Origin: Coix lacryma-jobi var. lacryma-jobi
Taxonomy: Eukaryota; Streptophyta; Magnoliopsida; Poales; Poaceae
Assembly (NCBI GenBank): GCA_009763385.1
Contig: CM019822.1
Span: forward strand, 23,678,842 to 23,742,841
Direction of reading: 5' to 3'
DNA length: 64,000 nucleotides
Shown: positions 41,536 to 52,065 of the stretch, piece after piece
How positions within the stretch are numbered: the stretch's first letter is position 1
Layout of the letters: every line of letters begins with the position of its first letter
Notes under the pieces: generated by a model
What the model saw: only the letters and a program-made list of their open reading frames with translations
What the model was told of the DNA's origin: nothing
The model's database searches: none
Position numbers and translations under genes: made by a program

Positions 41536-43072
41536 GGCTTATCGCCAGTGTCCCTATGAAAGAAAGCGAGGAAAAAGAAAAGGCTGGTCACGTGTTCTGT
41601 TATGGCGCCGTACGTCCGTTGTCGTTCTCTTGGACGCCATCCGACCCGATTTATTAAAACGGAAGAAGAAGAAAAAGTGGACTTCTTGTTCTTCTTCGTT
41701 TCGACTTATCAACTTTATTTTGGTCTATTTTCTCTTACTTACTAGTTTATTGCACGTGCTAACGCCACGGTTTAACTTCATGATGCATTTGAAAATAAAA
41801 CAACTAAAGTTATTTTTCATAGCTCAACTTTCGCACAATTATAATGATTATGAGTACAGTCTGGAAAAATATTATCTTTAAAAGATATAATAAAGAGTTG
41901 TTTGTTTCATTAACCATCTTAATTACATCTTACCTAAGACCTTAAGCATGTCCTAGAGATCTTCGGTTAAGTTGTCAAAACATTTATTGATATGGTTCTT
42001 CAAAATGTCTGCCAAGAATTCTATTTTTAGTGAAATTGATAGCTATTCATGACAGATATATACAATAATATAAGTTATAATTTTCTATTTGTATTACAGA
42101 AAAAATAAGAAACTTGTGATAGTAAAGAATAAATAGGATAAGTTATTAATCCTTGTTTTAGATGATAATAAACGGTTATTGCAATGGCTTAAACTAATAA
42201 TAATATCGACAATGTTGTTTTTTGAAGATCGTGCTATAGCTTCGCTGCATGAATGGTGGCCACATTGCTGCAGCGGCGTACACATGGGGCGCTCGCGTGG
42301 AGTCGCAACCGGCAGCGTGCGCGTGGAGGCTCGCGTGCGTGGACGCGAACGGCGGCCTCGCTGCACGGACGGTGGGCTCGCGTGCGTGGCGGCGATGTCT
42401 TTTTTCCTCGTGTATGTGTATCTACATGGACGGCAGAATCACGTGCATGAGTCTCACCCGTGTTCATGGAGTCCGTCAGCGGCATCAAATCCTGGACAAC
42501 GATTGGTCAACGTCACCTTCATCCGTGGAGTCGGACGGCGGTCTCAGATCGTTGACGACGGCTTCGCAGCTAACATCACGGATGGTGTTCTCGTGAGCGC
42601 GGCTTGGGATCGTGAACGGCAATTGGCCTGCTTCGTCTGCGCGAACGGCGGCAATTGGCTAGCCTCGTCTGCGCGAATGACGGCCTCGCGGACGCCGCCG
42701 TGGTGAGCGGGACCTGGGTACGCGCAAGGTAATTGATCAGTCTCAGAGTTGGGACAACAGACTGTGACCTCATAATTTTTTTTTTGGCTTCGGACGATGA
42801 CGACGACGGTCTCACTATTTTGCTAGACGGCGGCTGTCCGTGATACCTTGCGCGTATGCAAGCAATTTGCAATATCGCCACGGGCTGGGAACGAACGTGA
42901 TTAGCTCTTGGCTGAAAACGCGTACGTGTTTTTTTCCGCGATATTGGCCGGGAACGTGGACGTGATCAGCGCTTACTTAGGAACGCGTACGTGAATTTTT
43001 TCCACGATATTTTTTTTCATCCACGATCTGACCTGCGATTCGGTTATTTTTTTCCCGATTCGCTCTACTTAA
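41536..43072. other. Intergenic DNA, no gene seen
   Basis: AT-rich to about 42180, then GC-rich with repeated GCGTGCGTGGACGCGAACGG-like words to 42720. Frames in the GC-rich part are open in several phases and match nothing recognisable. Confidence 0.5.
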
Positions 43073-43415
43073 GGGGTGTTCGTTTCCCTGACAAATTTTT
43101 TTTGCCTGTCACATCGAACATTGCAACACTAGTTTAATCTATTAAAAATAAACTAATTATAAAACTAATTACAGGGCCATATGCTAATTACTAAGACGAA
43201 TCTATTAAGGTAAATTAATCTGTCATTAGCGAATGTTTACTGTAGCACCACATTGTCAAAACATAAACCAATTAAGTTTAATAGATTCGTCTCATGAATT
43301 AGTCTCCGGCTGACAAATTAGTTTTTTAATTATTATATTTTTAATAGGCTAAACTAGGACCGCAATATTTGATGTGACAGGACAAAAATATTTTGCCCTG
43401 AAAACGAACATGCCC
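43073..43415. mobile_element. MITE, probably Tourist-like
   Basis: About 343 bp with inverted ends (GGGGTGTTCGTTTCCC and, inverted, GGGCATGTTCGTTTTC) and TTAA-type bases on both sides (CTTAA before and after), suggesting a 3-bp TAA/TTA duplication. The interior words AGATTCGTCTCATGAATTAG and CTGTAGCACCACA are typical of abundant grass MITEs. No coding capacity. Confidence 0.6.
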
Positions 43416-44378
43416 TTAAAGCAGGTAGCAGCAGCGCATGCATGCACCGGCTCACCGGACGTCTTGTGCCACTCGCGACCTCATGAAACGTACGTAGGCA
43501 CGTGTTGACGACTATGTCCGTGATTTTTTTTTTGTTGCTAAAGACGCGCGACAGCCAGGGCAGAGAGAAGGGAAGTAATCACGGCATTTGTGGCGCGCGT
43601 GTTTGTGGGCAGGATTGTTGCCTTTCACCGAAATACCATACATTTAATCTGAATCGTTAGATGTGAGTGAGTAAGGAGAGAGAAGATTTTAAATAGATCT
43701 AGATGGTCTATTTTTAAAGATTTAGATTTCTGCGTACAGTTTGGTGTGTGTACGTAAGGAAGCCCTCTCAGCGGGATATGTTTCTTTGGTATACCAAACA
43801 AAGAGAAGGAATGATGCTTTAGTAGGGGTATATATATATATATATATAGTAATAGGTAGATGAGCGAAGCTTTGTATAGGTCAAGATAGGTAATGACGAC
43901 CCTCTCTTAACTAAAATAATTATTAAACAGATACTTAATTTCATCACTTAAATATTGTTCAATTACTAATTTGGTTCACTCTATTAGCACTTCAATTTAG
44001 ATTGGTCTTCTCTCAATTTTAGTTTAAATTCCACTATTTCTCTCTTATATAAAACACTATTAAAACAATCCAAATTAATCAAGTGTGAGATGTGTACCAA
44101 CCTGATCCATATACTACCCTATGTTCTGGGTTCCTGCTGATGCTAGCTAGAGCCTAGAGGTTGCAGTTTGTTTGGTACCACGGCGCATCTCATCCACAGG
44201 TTTGTTCTTCCCGGTCCTGGCCGGCCGTTAGCTTTCAGTGCCAACTTTGCTCCTTTTTCCCCTACACCTCCGTACGGAACCAGTCTGGACTCCGGAACGT
44301 GCCAGGTTTGGACGATGTGGACATCGGTATTCGGATGCTTTAATAGCAACACGGGAGCAACGGTATGTTTAGAATTTA
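43416..44378. other. Intergenic DNA with a (TA)n microsatellite
   Basis: No gene seen. The (TA)n run is at about 43829-43848. Confidence 0.5.
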
Positions 44379-44528
44379 CTCCCTCCATACCCATATTAGT
44401 AGGACAAATCTATTTATATAATTTTTATATTTGTAAACTTAGAAACTTAATAGTTATTGATGATTTATATTCCCAATGTTTGACTCTAATCTTTTCTAAA
44501 ACGTCAACTAATATGGGTATGGAGGGAG
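44379..44528. mobile_element. Stowaway-type MITE
   Basis: 150 bp. The first 22 bases (starting CTCCCTCCATACCCATATTA) are the perfect inverse of the last 22. TA is present on both outer sides (44377-44378 and 44529-44530), as for Tc1/mariner-derived Stowaway elements. No coding capacity; perfect ends suggest a young copy. Confidence 0.93.
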
Positions 44529-44599
44529 TACAAGATTTCTCATCACATCGAATCTTTAGACGCATGTATGGAGTATTAAATGTAGGTAATAAAAATAAT

Positions 44600-44738
44600 T
44601 AATTGCACAGTTTGTTTGTAAATGTCGAGACGAATTTTTTGAGTCTAGTTGGTCTATATTTGGACAAAGTTTATCAAATAACAACGAAAGTGCTACAAGA
44701 ACTTTACACCCAAAATTCTTCCAACTAAACACTCCCTA
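44600..44738. mobile_element. Truncated MITE fragment
   Basis: AATTGCACAGTTTG, then GAGACGAATTTTTTGAG, CGAAAGTGCTACA and a final CAACTAAACACTCCCTAAG match the right half of a common grass MITE. I see no matching left end, so it appears truncated. Confidence 0.5.
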
Positions 44739-45338
44739 AGTACTTCAAGACCTCTCCATGCACGCGACCAAGCTGTACCAGTAGCCCAAGCCGTTGTTGG
44801 AGAAGATTGAAGGTGAAGCGACCAAGCGAAGAAGGACGACGAAACCACTCCAATATCCTATACAGGCTATACTCCAACTCCATGCACGCATGCAGATGCA
44901 GCCACAACGGCCATATGTACATGATACATGCACGACTAATCACGGCATGATGGCAAACTGCCAAACAGTACAAGTAGCCAGTGCGGTGAGCCTGTGACGT
45001 CCAGCTAGCTGGGCACCTGTGGGCTGTGGTTATACTTGAGCAGTCATGACTCATGAGTGCAGAACATGGGCGTCTCGTCTCATCTCCTGCGGTACGGGGT
45101 CCAAAATACAGTAGGTATATACCTTGGGCCGCCGCCTAAACTTGACTCCTCCCGTGCTGTGTGACCTGTACAGGCCGCAGGTAAGGATGAAAACGGACTG
45201 AATCCCGTTTAGTCCGCAACCGTATTCCGTTTTCCCGTCCGTTTTCGTATTTTCCGGGATAAACGGAAACGAGACTGAAAACGGGATGAGATATACCAGG
45301 AACGGGATCGAAAACGGTAGAGCGTTTGTCCGTCCATA
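44739..45338. other. Intergenic DNA with a transposon-like stretch
   Basis: No gene. 45185-45320 is rich in AAAACGG / CCGTTTTC words in both orientations, as in short grass transposon ends, but I cannot set its limits. Confidence 0.4.
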
Positions 45339-45733
45339 CACTAGTAGAATTCTGCTCATAGCTGGCGCCCCTTTTTATAGCACAGGCGATTTTAATTATC
45401 ACGCGCCTGTGATGTAAAAGGGGGCCCTGACAGTTAACAACCGCCTGTGGAAATGCATTTCCACAGGCGGCTGTCTTAAACCAACCGCCAGTGTAAATGG
45501 TGGTATTTACACATGCGGTTGGCTAAGCCAACCGCCAGTGTAAATTCATTTCCACTGGCGGTTGGCTTAGCCAACCCGCCTGTGTAAATACCACCATTTA
45601 CACTGGCGGTTGGTTTAAGACAGCCGCCTGTGTTATCTCTGGTACAAATACCTCCTCTTCCTCCCCGAGCAGCACTGTTTCTCGCCGCCACCTTCCATTG
45701 GAGGCGATTTTGGAGGTTTAGATTTTACAAAAT
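45339..45733 (+). mobile_element. One end of a CACTA (En/Spm) transposon
   Basis: Begins CACTAGTAGAATTCTGC, the typical CACTA terminus. Subterminal repeats of AACCGCCAGTGTAAAT and CGCCTGTGGAAAT in both orientations follow, as these elements carry for transposase binding. At 45734 it is cut by the LTR of Tat2. The other CACTA end is outside the window, so neither its length nor its 3-bp duplication can be checked. Confidence 0.7.
45459..45632. repeat. Long inverted repeat with ~85-bp arms
   Basis: The arm starting CACAGGCGGCTGTCTTAAAC at 45462 is matched in inverse by the arm ending GACAGCCGCCTGTG at 45632. They meet near 45546 with only a few mismatches. A separate perfect 30-base palindrome covers 45441-45470 (centre AAATGCATTT). 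A transcript through here would fold into a long hairpin. Confidence 0.88.
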
Positions 45734-46010
45734 TGTCGGTGTTTCGTACCCGGGGGTATCACACCAACGAGTGATATGATCGCGTGCTTCTCTTCCTGGA
45801 TGGTGATGCAAGAGGACACAAGGATTTATCCTGGTTCGGGCAAAGAAGGCCCTACGTCCAGCGGGGGAGATGTTCTTGTATTACTTGCACCTAAGTGCTT
45901 GTACAGGGGAGAATACAAGCTCAGTGAGCGTGGATCGGAGTCCGGACTTGTGCTTGTGCGTGGACTCGTGTGTTGTGTCCGTCCTCTTGAATGAGGGCCC
46001 TAGTGTCTCC

Positions 46011-46020
46011 TTTTATAGAG
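46011..46020 (-). promoter_or_regulatory. TATA box in Tat2 LTR
   Basis: CTCTATAAAA on the minus strand, followed by GGAGACA. It lies downstream (in element sense) of the two tandem arrays. Confidence 0.6.
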
Positions 46021-46295
46021 CAAGGGGAGGCCAGGGTTACATAAAGGTATTTACAGGTGTCGGGGCGTATGGTGCCCCATACGGAGAAGGGTAGGAACCC
46101 TGTCTTGTCGGGGCCACTGGAGCCGATGTGATCGTCGCTGTTGAGGCGTCCTTGGGTCGTGGCCTCCATCCTGGGCGCGGACGTGGTGGCGCGACAAGGC
46201 GGGAGCCGTACAACACCCATCCCGGGATGTACAGTACGCGGCGGGGTCCCTCCGGACTTTGGGGTACCTGTCTTCCAATAGCACGAAAGTAGTTA

Positions 46296-46681
46296 GGGCT
46301 CGAAGGACGCGGAGCCGGCTTCGAGGTAGTGCCACGGGGGCTCGAGGGGCGCGGAGCCGGCCTCGAGGTGTTACAGTGCAGGGCTCGAGGGGCGCGTAGC
46401 CGGCCTCGAGGGGTTACAGTGCAGGGCTCGAGGGGCGCGTAGCCGGCCTCGAGGGGTTACTGTGCAGGGCTCGAGGGGCGCGTAGCCGGCCTCGAGGGGT
46501 TACAGTGCAGGGCTCGAGGGGCGCGTAGCCGGCCTCGAGGGGTTACTGTGCAGGGCTCGAGGGGCGCGTAGCCGGCCTCGAGGGGTTACAGTGCAGGGCT
46601 CGAGGGGCGCGTAGCCGGCCTCGAGGGGTTACTGTGCAGGGCTCGAGGGGCGCGTAGCCGGCCTCGAGGGGTTACAGTGCA
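46296..46681. repeat. 43-bp tandem array with alternating units
   Basis: Nine units beginning GGGCTCGAGG (46296, 46338, 46381, 46424, 46467, 46510, 46553, 46596, 46639) and the start of a tenth. From the unit at 46381 onward, units end alternately in TTACAGTGCA and TTACTGTGCA, which defines an 86-bp higher-order unit. Confidence 0.93.
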
Positions 46682-46884
46682 GGGCTTGGCCGAATAGTGC
46701 CGTACTGGTGCCCTTTTGCCCATGCTTGTGGTGAAAACGAGACTTGACCTTTACACCGAGTCACTGTGGTACATGCTGTGCACTAGTGGACATGACCGGA
46801 GTAGGTGAAGGCATTAAATGCGTGGTATGGGCTGGTACGGCTGTCAGCTCGAGGTCCGTGCGTTAAGGCTCGAGGTGTGGGGGC

Positions 46885-47131
46885 GCGCTCGCCCGAGGCC
46901 TGGAGGGCTCGGGCGAGACGGAGAGCGATCGTGCTCGCCCGAGGCCTTGCTGGGAGGGCTCGGGCGAGACGGAGACAGAGCGTTCGCCCGAGGCCTGGCT
47001 GGGAGGGCTCGGGCGAGACGGAGATAGAGCGTTCGCCCGAGGCTTGGCTGGGAGGGCTCGGGCGAGACGGAGATAGAGCGTTCGCCCGAGGCCTGGCTGG
47101 GAGGGCTCGGGCGAGACGGAGATAGAGCGTT
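46885..47131. repeat. 49-bp tandem array
   Basis: Five units with CGCCCGAGGCCTGGCTGGGA then GGGCTCGGGCGAGACGGAGA. CGCCCGAGG occurs at about 46888, 46936, 46985, 47034 and 47083. Within each unit CGCCCGAG and CTCGGGCG are inverse, so each unit can fold as a hairpin. Confidence 0.88.
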
Positions 47132-47178
47132 AGAGTGTTTTGCATTGATTGGGGGTACCCTTTTTTGTACCACCGACA

Positions 47179-47760
47179 GTAGCCCCCGAGCCCTTGTTTG
47201 AGTGCTTGCATTCAAGCAGGGGCTCCAGATTGGGATCTCGATGGATAGCTAACTGTTCTCGAGGGTTTTGTCGATTTGATTTCGGGGGTGTAGCCCCCGA
47301 GGCCACGGGGGAGTGGTTAGAGCTCCCTCGTGGGCTTCCCGAAGAATCCTCCGTCGTTTGGGAACCTTCTGCCCAGTGGGCGCGCCTTTTTAGGCGGAAA
47401 ACGTCAGGGAGCGGAGATCGCGGCGCCGTGTGTACCTGTGAACAGGATCGAGATGCGGTTTGGTAGTAATATTAAATATTCGCGGTAACCTTTCCTTTAT
47501 CGTGGGAGACTCCGTCCGAGGCTTGGCGTGGAGGGCTCGGGAGAGACGGAGAACGAGCGATCGTTCGAGGCTTGGCCTTGAGGGCTCGGGGAGATGGAGG
47601 TCGAGCGTCCGTCCGAGGCCTGAAAATCTCACGTTTATACAAAGAAAAGAGATTAGTCGTAACTGTCCGAGCTCTTAGACCCTCTTTCGTCGAGGGGTGC
47701 CAGGCTGAACCGACTGGCCGGCTCCTCGAGCTGTCCGGCATGCCGATTACCCTGGCTTGT
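47179..47760 (-). other. Tat2 interior next to the 3' LTR
   Basis: Untranslated region of Tat2. 47340-47520 resembles 62385-62620 on the far side of element B (shared words CTTCTGCCC, CGCGCCTTTTTAGGCGG or close, ACGTCAGGGAG, CGTGGGAGA). It is thus a partly decayed second copy of the accessory gene's promoter region. Confidence 0.55.
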
Positions 47761-50700
47761 TGTAACACCCCTGTGTTAAGCATTAATTAAAATTTTAATT
47801 AAGTTGTTTAGTATGCATAATCATCGAGCATCATGGCATAAGAGCATTTCATGTTTAAAGCATAAATGTGATGCTTTACATGTTTGATATGAGTGTTGTA
47901 TGATTTTGAGTGTTGACTTCCATGTTTGAAATGTTTGTTGCTTGGATGGGTTAGGTGTTACATAAAATGTTAGAAAAATCTATTTTCAAATGTCCCTTTC
48001 TATCCCCTTTTGAATAGTTCGAAAAGGAAGTCAAATTTCAAAGTGATTTCAAAGGCAAAGTTGTATCTCTTGTTGAGAGGCACAACTTTGGTATTGAAAG
48101 TTTTTCAAGTGTCTGTACAAAATTTTGAATAAATTTGAAATCTTTCAAACCCTGAATTTGACCCCAAAACTAGATTTCAAAAACTAAAAAGAACTAGACT
48201 TTGGTTCTTTAATAAAAGATGTAGAGTGTTTTAAAATAAACAACTTTTATTAAGATAGATTTTCAAGTTACTAAAGAAAATTTAAAGTAATTTGGAAAAC
48301 AAGTTTGATTTAGTTTCAAAGTGAAAATCAATTTCCAAACCCTAGTTTTATCCCCTTTTGTGTAGTTTCAAAATTAAGCACAATTTGGATATATGACCAA
48401 AAACAAAGTTTTAGATAATTTTATAAGGAACAACTTTTATATTGGTAAAATTTGAAGTTGTTCAGAAAATTCAAAAGTAATTTTGAATCTAAGATTGAAT
48501 GCTTTTTAAATTCAAAAGTTGATTTTCAAAACCATTGAGAATTTGGAAATGACCTTTAAATGAAAGTTGTAGATCCTAATTTTTGGAGCAACTTTCATGT
48601 TGGAAGTTTTTCCTGTTGCATAGTAGTTTTGGGAGAAATAGGGGAAAGAAAATAGGAAATGTCTATGTGCTACTTACCGTAATCGCAGGGGGACTCAAAA
48701 TAGAGCACTTGCTCTGCTTCCAGACCACCGGCGAAGCCGTGGTCGTTTGGCCGACTTCGTGCCTGCGTGCCACGCGATCATCCCGGTGGCAATCATGCGA
48801 CTGCTACCAAAGTTGAAGCCGCCCTCTCGGTCCTTTGCACAGAGCTATCACCCTTCTTCATCGTCATCTCCTCTGTTCTTTCTTCTGTAGAGCAGAGCGC
48901 CGCCGCCTTGCTTCGCTGAGCTTCCTCGACGCAGCCGAAGTTTCTCTGCTCGAGCGGCTTCGTCGGTAGCTTCTCCCTGCTCTCGTGCGCGGTTTCAGCC
49001 CCTCCGTAGCGCCTCTCCCAGCCTGAGGCGCCGGGCCATCGCCGTCTGCTCCAGAGACGGCGGAAGCGCCGCCGTGCGGCACCGCTCTTTGGCCAGGCCG
49101 CTCCGGTGGACCTCGCTCCCTCCCATTTCGTGCTCTGGCTTCGCCCTAGACCCAGAATGCTCATCGGCTCTTCAGTTTGGTTGTTAGTCTGTAGGTTTTG
49201 CCGGAACGCTGCCGCCGAGTTTGTTCAAGCCGCCATCGCCGCCATAGTTGTCGTCCTCCCTGCTCCAGCACCTTCCGAACCGCTCCGGCGTGCGCATCAG
49301 GGTTCAGGTGAGTCCCTGGTGTTCTTGAAGAAGTCTCTTTTGTCTCTACCGCACCGGAGCGACGGGAACGACGCCGACGCCATCCGTTCGCGCTGCCGCA
49401 AGACCCGCCGCCGTAGCCGGCTTGCTCCGTGTCGCTTTCGCCCACTCAAGCACGAGCATTAGGGTCGTGATGAGTCCCTGTAACTTCCCATGTCATCCTT
49501 TTCACCGCTACCGTGCTCTAGTATCTGGAACACTGCCATGCCAGTGAGCTCCGTCCGGCCGAGCCGCCATGGCCAGCGCTGCGTTCGGTCGGAGTGCAGA
49601 CTCCTTCACCTGACCACCTAGATCGATCCGCAGGATCACCCCGAGCATGTTGGTGCCCTTCCCGTCGCCGGAGAGGTTGCCGCCGGCGAGTCGCGCGGCC
49701 GACCCGTCGTGCATCCGTGCGGTCAAGGCCGACCGGGTCAGCCTTGACCCCGAGCCCCTTCTGTCAGTGAGTTAGGGTAAGGATAAGGTAAGTATAGAAT
49801 GTTTTCCCTGTGTTTTATTCTTTTCAGAAATGCTTATTTGTGTTGATTGTTTGATTAATGCATAACTAATTCTTATGTGCTCCAAAAATTATGAGATAAG
49901 TTTTGTTGTAATCCTTGTGATATGTTCTATCCATGAAAAATATGAAACTTGAGTTTTGAACAAATTTTGAAACTGATTTAAATAGGTTTTTTTTATTAAA
50001 TGATCTTTGATGATTTTTGTAGGCTTATTTATATGTCCAAAAATCTTGGGATCAATTTTGTTACTATTTGTATCATGTAACTAACCTTCACAAAAATTTT
50101 GAGGTCTTTTGGAGAAAATAAATTTTATTCTCCTTTTATGCTTTGTTTATTAATTAAATAATGCATATAATTTGCTTAATTTGTATAGGCTCATATAATG
50201 ATCCAAAAATTATGAAATTTGTTTTGCAACTATAGTTTATTATAATCAACCATCTCTAAAAGTTTGAGCTCAATTTGACAAACTCTAATTAAACCCTATT
50301 TTCTATAATTAATTAATAGTTAATAGAGCTTTGTTTAATAATTAGTTAATTAAGGTAATTTTGTGGATGATTAGGGTTAACTTTGATTACCCTAATGACC
50401 CTTTGTTTGATAGTTTGCATTTCATGAGGTTGAGTTGTCATATATGACTGAGTTATAGGTCAAGTATTGTATTTGATATTACATACATAAAATAATAGGA
50501 GCATGATTCATAAGTGAAGACCATGTGACATCCCCACCCCATTGCCCCATGGCTTGATTGATGTTTTGATAAACCATAGTCATTTTAGTTAACCCACCTA
50601 ATGTTGATTGATGACAATTACGTGTTAATTAGAAACCGTAGTCGATGGGATTGCAAGTTGGTTTTGTTGGCTTGCAACTTTACCGCGAAGGAAAGTTGTA

Positions 50701-52065
50701 CTCGACTTTCCTTAACTTGTTTAACTTCTGTTATGCATTTTATTTGTCCTGCACCTTAGCATGCATTTCATGGCATCATGCTAAAGCATACATCATTTAT
50801 TTACGTGTAGTATCCGAGAGTGTTGAAGTCGTGTTGATCAAGCTTTGGTGATCACCCTTGTCGAACAAGCCTCGGAAGGAGATTCTTGTTGGACAAGCTT
50901 CGTCGAGAAGACTTAACTTCAAATCAGCAAAGGAACTAACTTGTGTGGATTCTTCTTGGATCTTATCTGCCCTGCAACGAAGGCAAGCCCCGGTGCATTT
51001 AACCCTTCCTTGTTTTTATAAAGGTTGTATTAAAATGTTTTTGAGTTAAACTACTGCATTAGGTTATAGGAGTTGTGTGATGACCTACTTCTTGCACTGT
51101 TTACCTCCACCAGAAGATCCACCTGCCTGTTTTAAAAACTATTTGCAAAATGCTTAGTGATGCTATATAATAGATTTGCAATAAAAATGCCAATTTCAAA
51201 AATGTGATCACTGAGATGAATCATATCAAGGGATTTGGTTATACTTCCCGTTCGATGACTGCTTGCCTAGCTAGCATGTGGTCATTGTCGAGAAGAGGTT
51301 GTCCTGGCGTACGGTGCCGTCATGTTGTAGTCCGGGACTCAACAGTTGACACCGACCGGGACAGGGTTGAAAAACTGACAGGACTGTTACGCTTGAGTGA
51401 GATATAACCAAGGTACGGTTCCTGGCGGAAAAATTAGGGACCATCCGTGTGGGAGCCTGCTGGCTAAGACTTGTAACTATTCACATACTTCGGAAAGCTC
51501 TGGCTCCGAGGAATCCTTTATTGGGACCGACCACCGCGCACTGGGAGTGGAGAGATGGCGGAAGTACTAGCTACCCTCGTGGGTTAAAGTCCCGGATTGG
51601 AGGTGTACAAGTACTTTCGGGTGGCGTAGGACCGGACCCAATCTTGGAGGAATCGTGGTAGACGGGTTGGCCTATGCAAGCTTGGGTGCTACATATGCCG
51701 TGTGAATAGGGATCCTCAGCTGAGTATTCTTTATCCGGATTAACGTTGCTCCTCGGTTATGGAGACTTGGTCCACTGACTGTCAACGGAGAGTGGTTCTC
51801 AACTAGGTATGTTTTGAAAGGTAAAATGAATCTTGGACAATGAAGAATTGAGAAATACTGGAATCTTTCCAAAAATAAAACAAGGATTTCAACATGTTTT
51901 TTTTTCTGCAAAATATTTAATCTTGCTCAAGCCTTACCTAAGCCTTTCATTCCTGAGTCTTCTCCCTTTTTCTTTGGTCGGGTAAGTCTTGTTGAGTACC
52001 CCAGTACTCAGGGTTTGTTAACCCCCTGTTGCAGGTTTCTTCTAGTGGTGTTGATCATGATCATG

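Larger units (their letters stand above)
45734..47178 (-). repeat. 3' LTR of Tat2
   Basis: 1445 bp with inverted ends TGTCGGTG / CACCGACA. Minus-strand TATA box CTCTATAAAA at 46011-46020. Two GC-rich tandem arrays (46296-46681 and 46885-47131) lie upstream of that TATA box, in the U3 part. The complement of a polypurine tract follows at 47179-47192 (minus strand GGCTCGGGGGCTAC). Confidence 0.8.

Noticed and set aside
48793..49164. Open frames in element B's LTRs (also 58326-58694 and 58516-58992)
   Set aside because: The two LTR copies disagree in frame because of small indels, and the sequence is GC-rich leader-like DNA.
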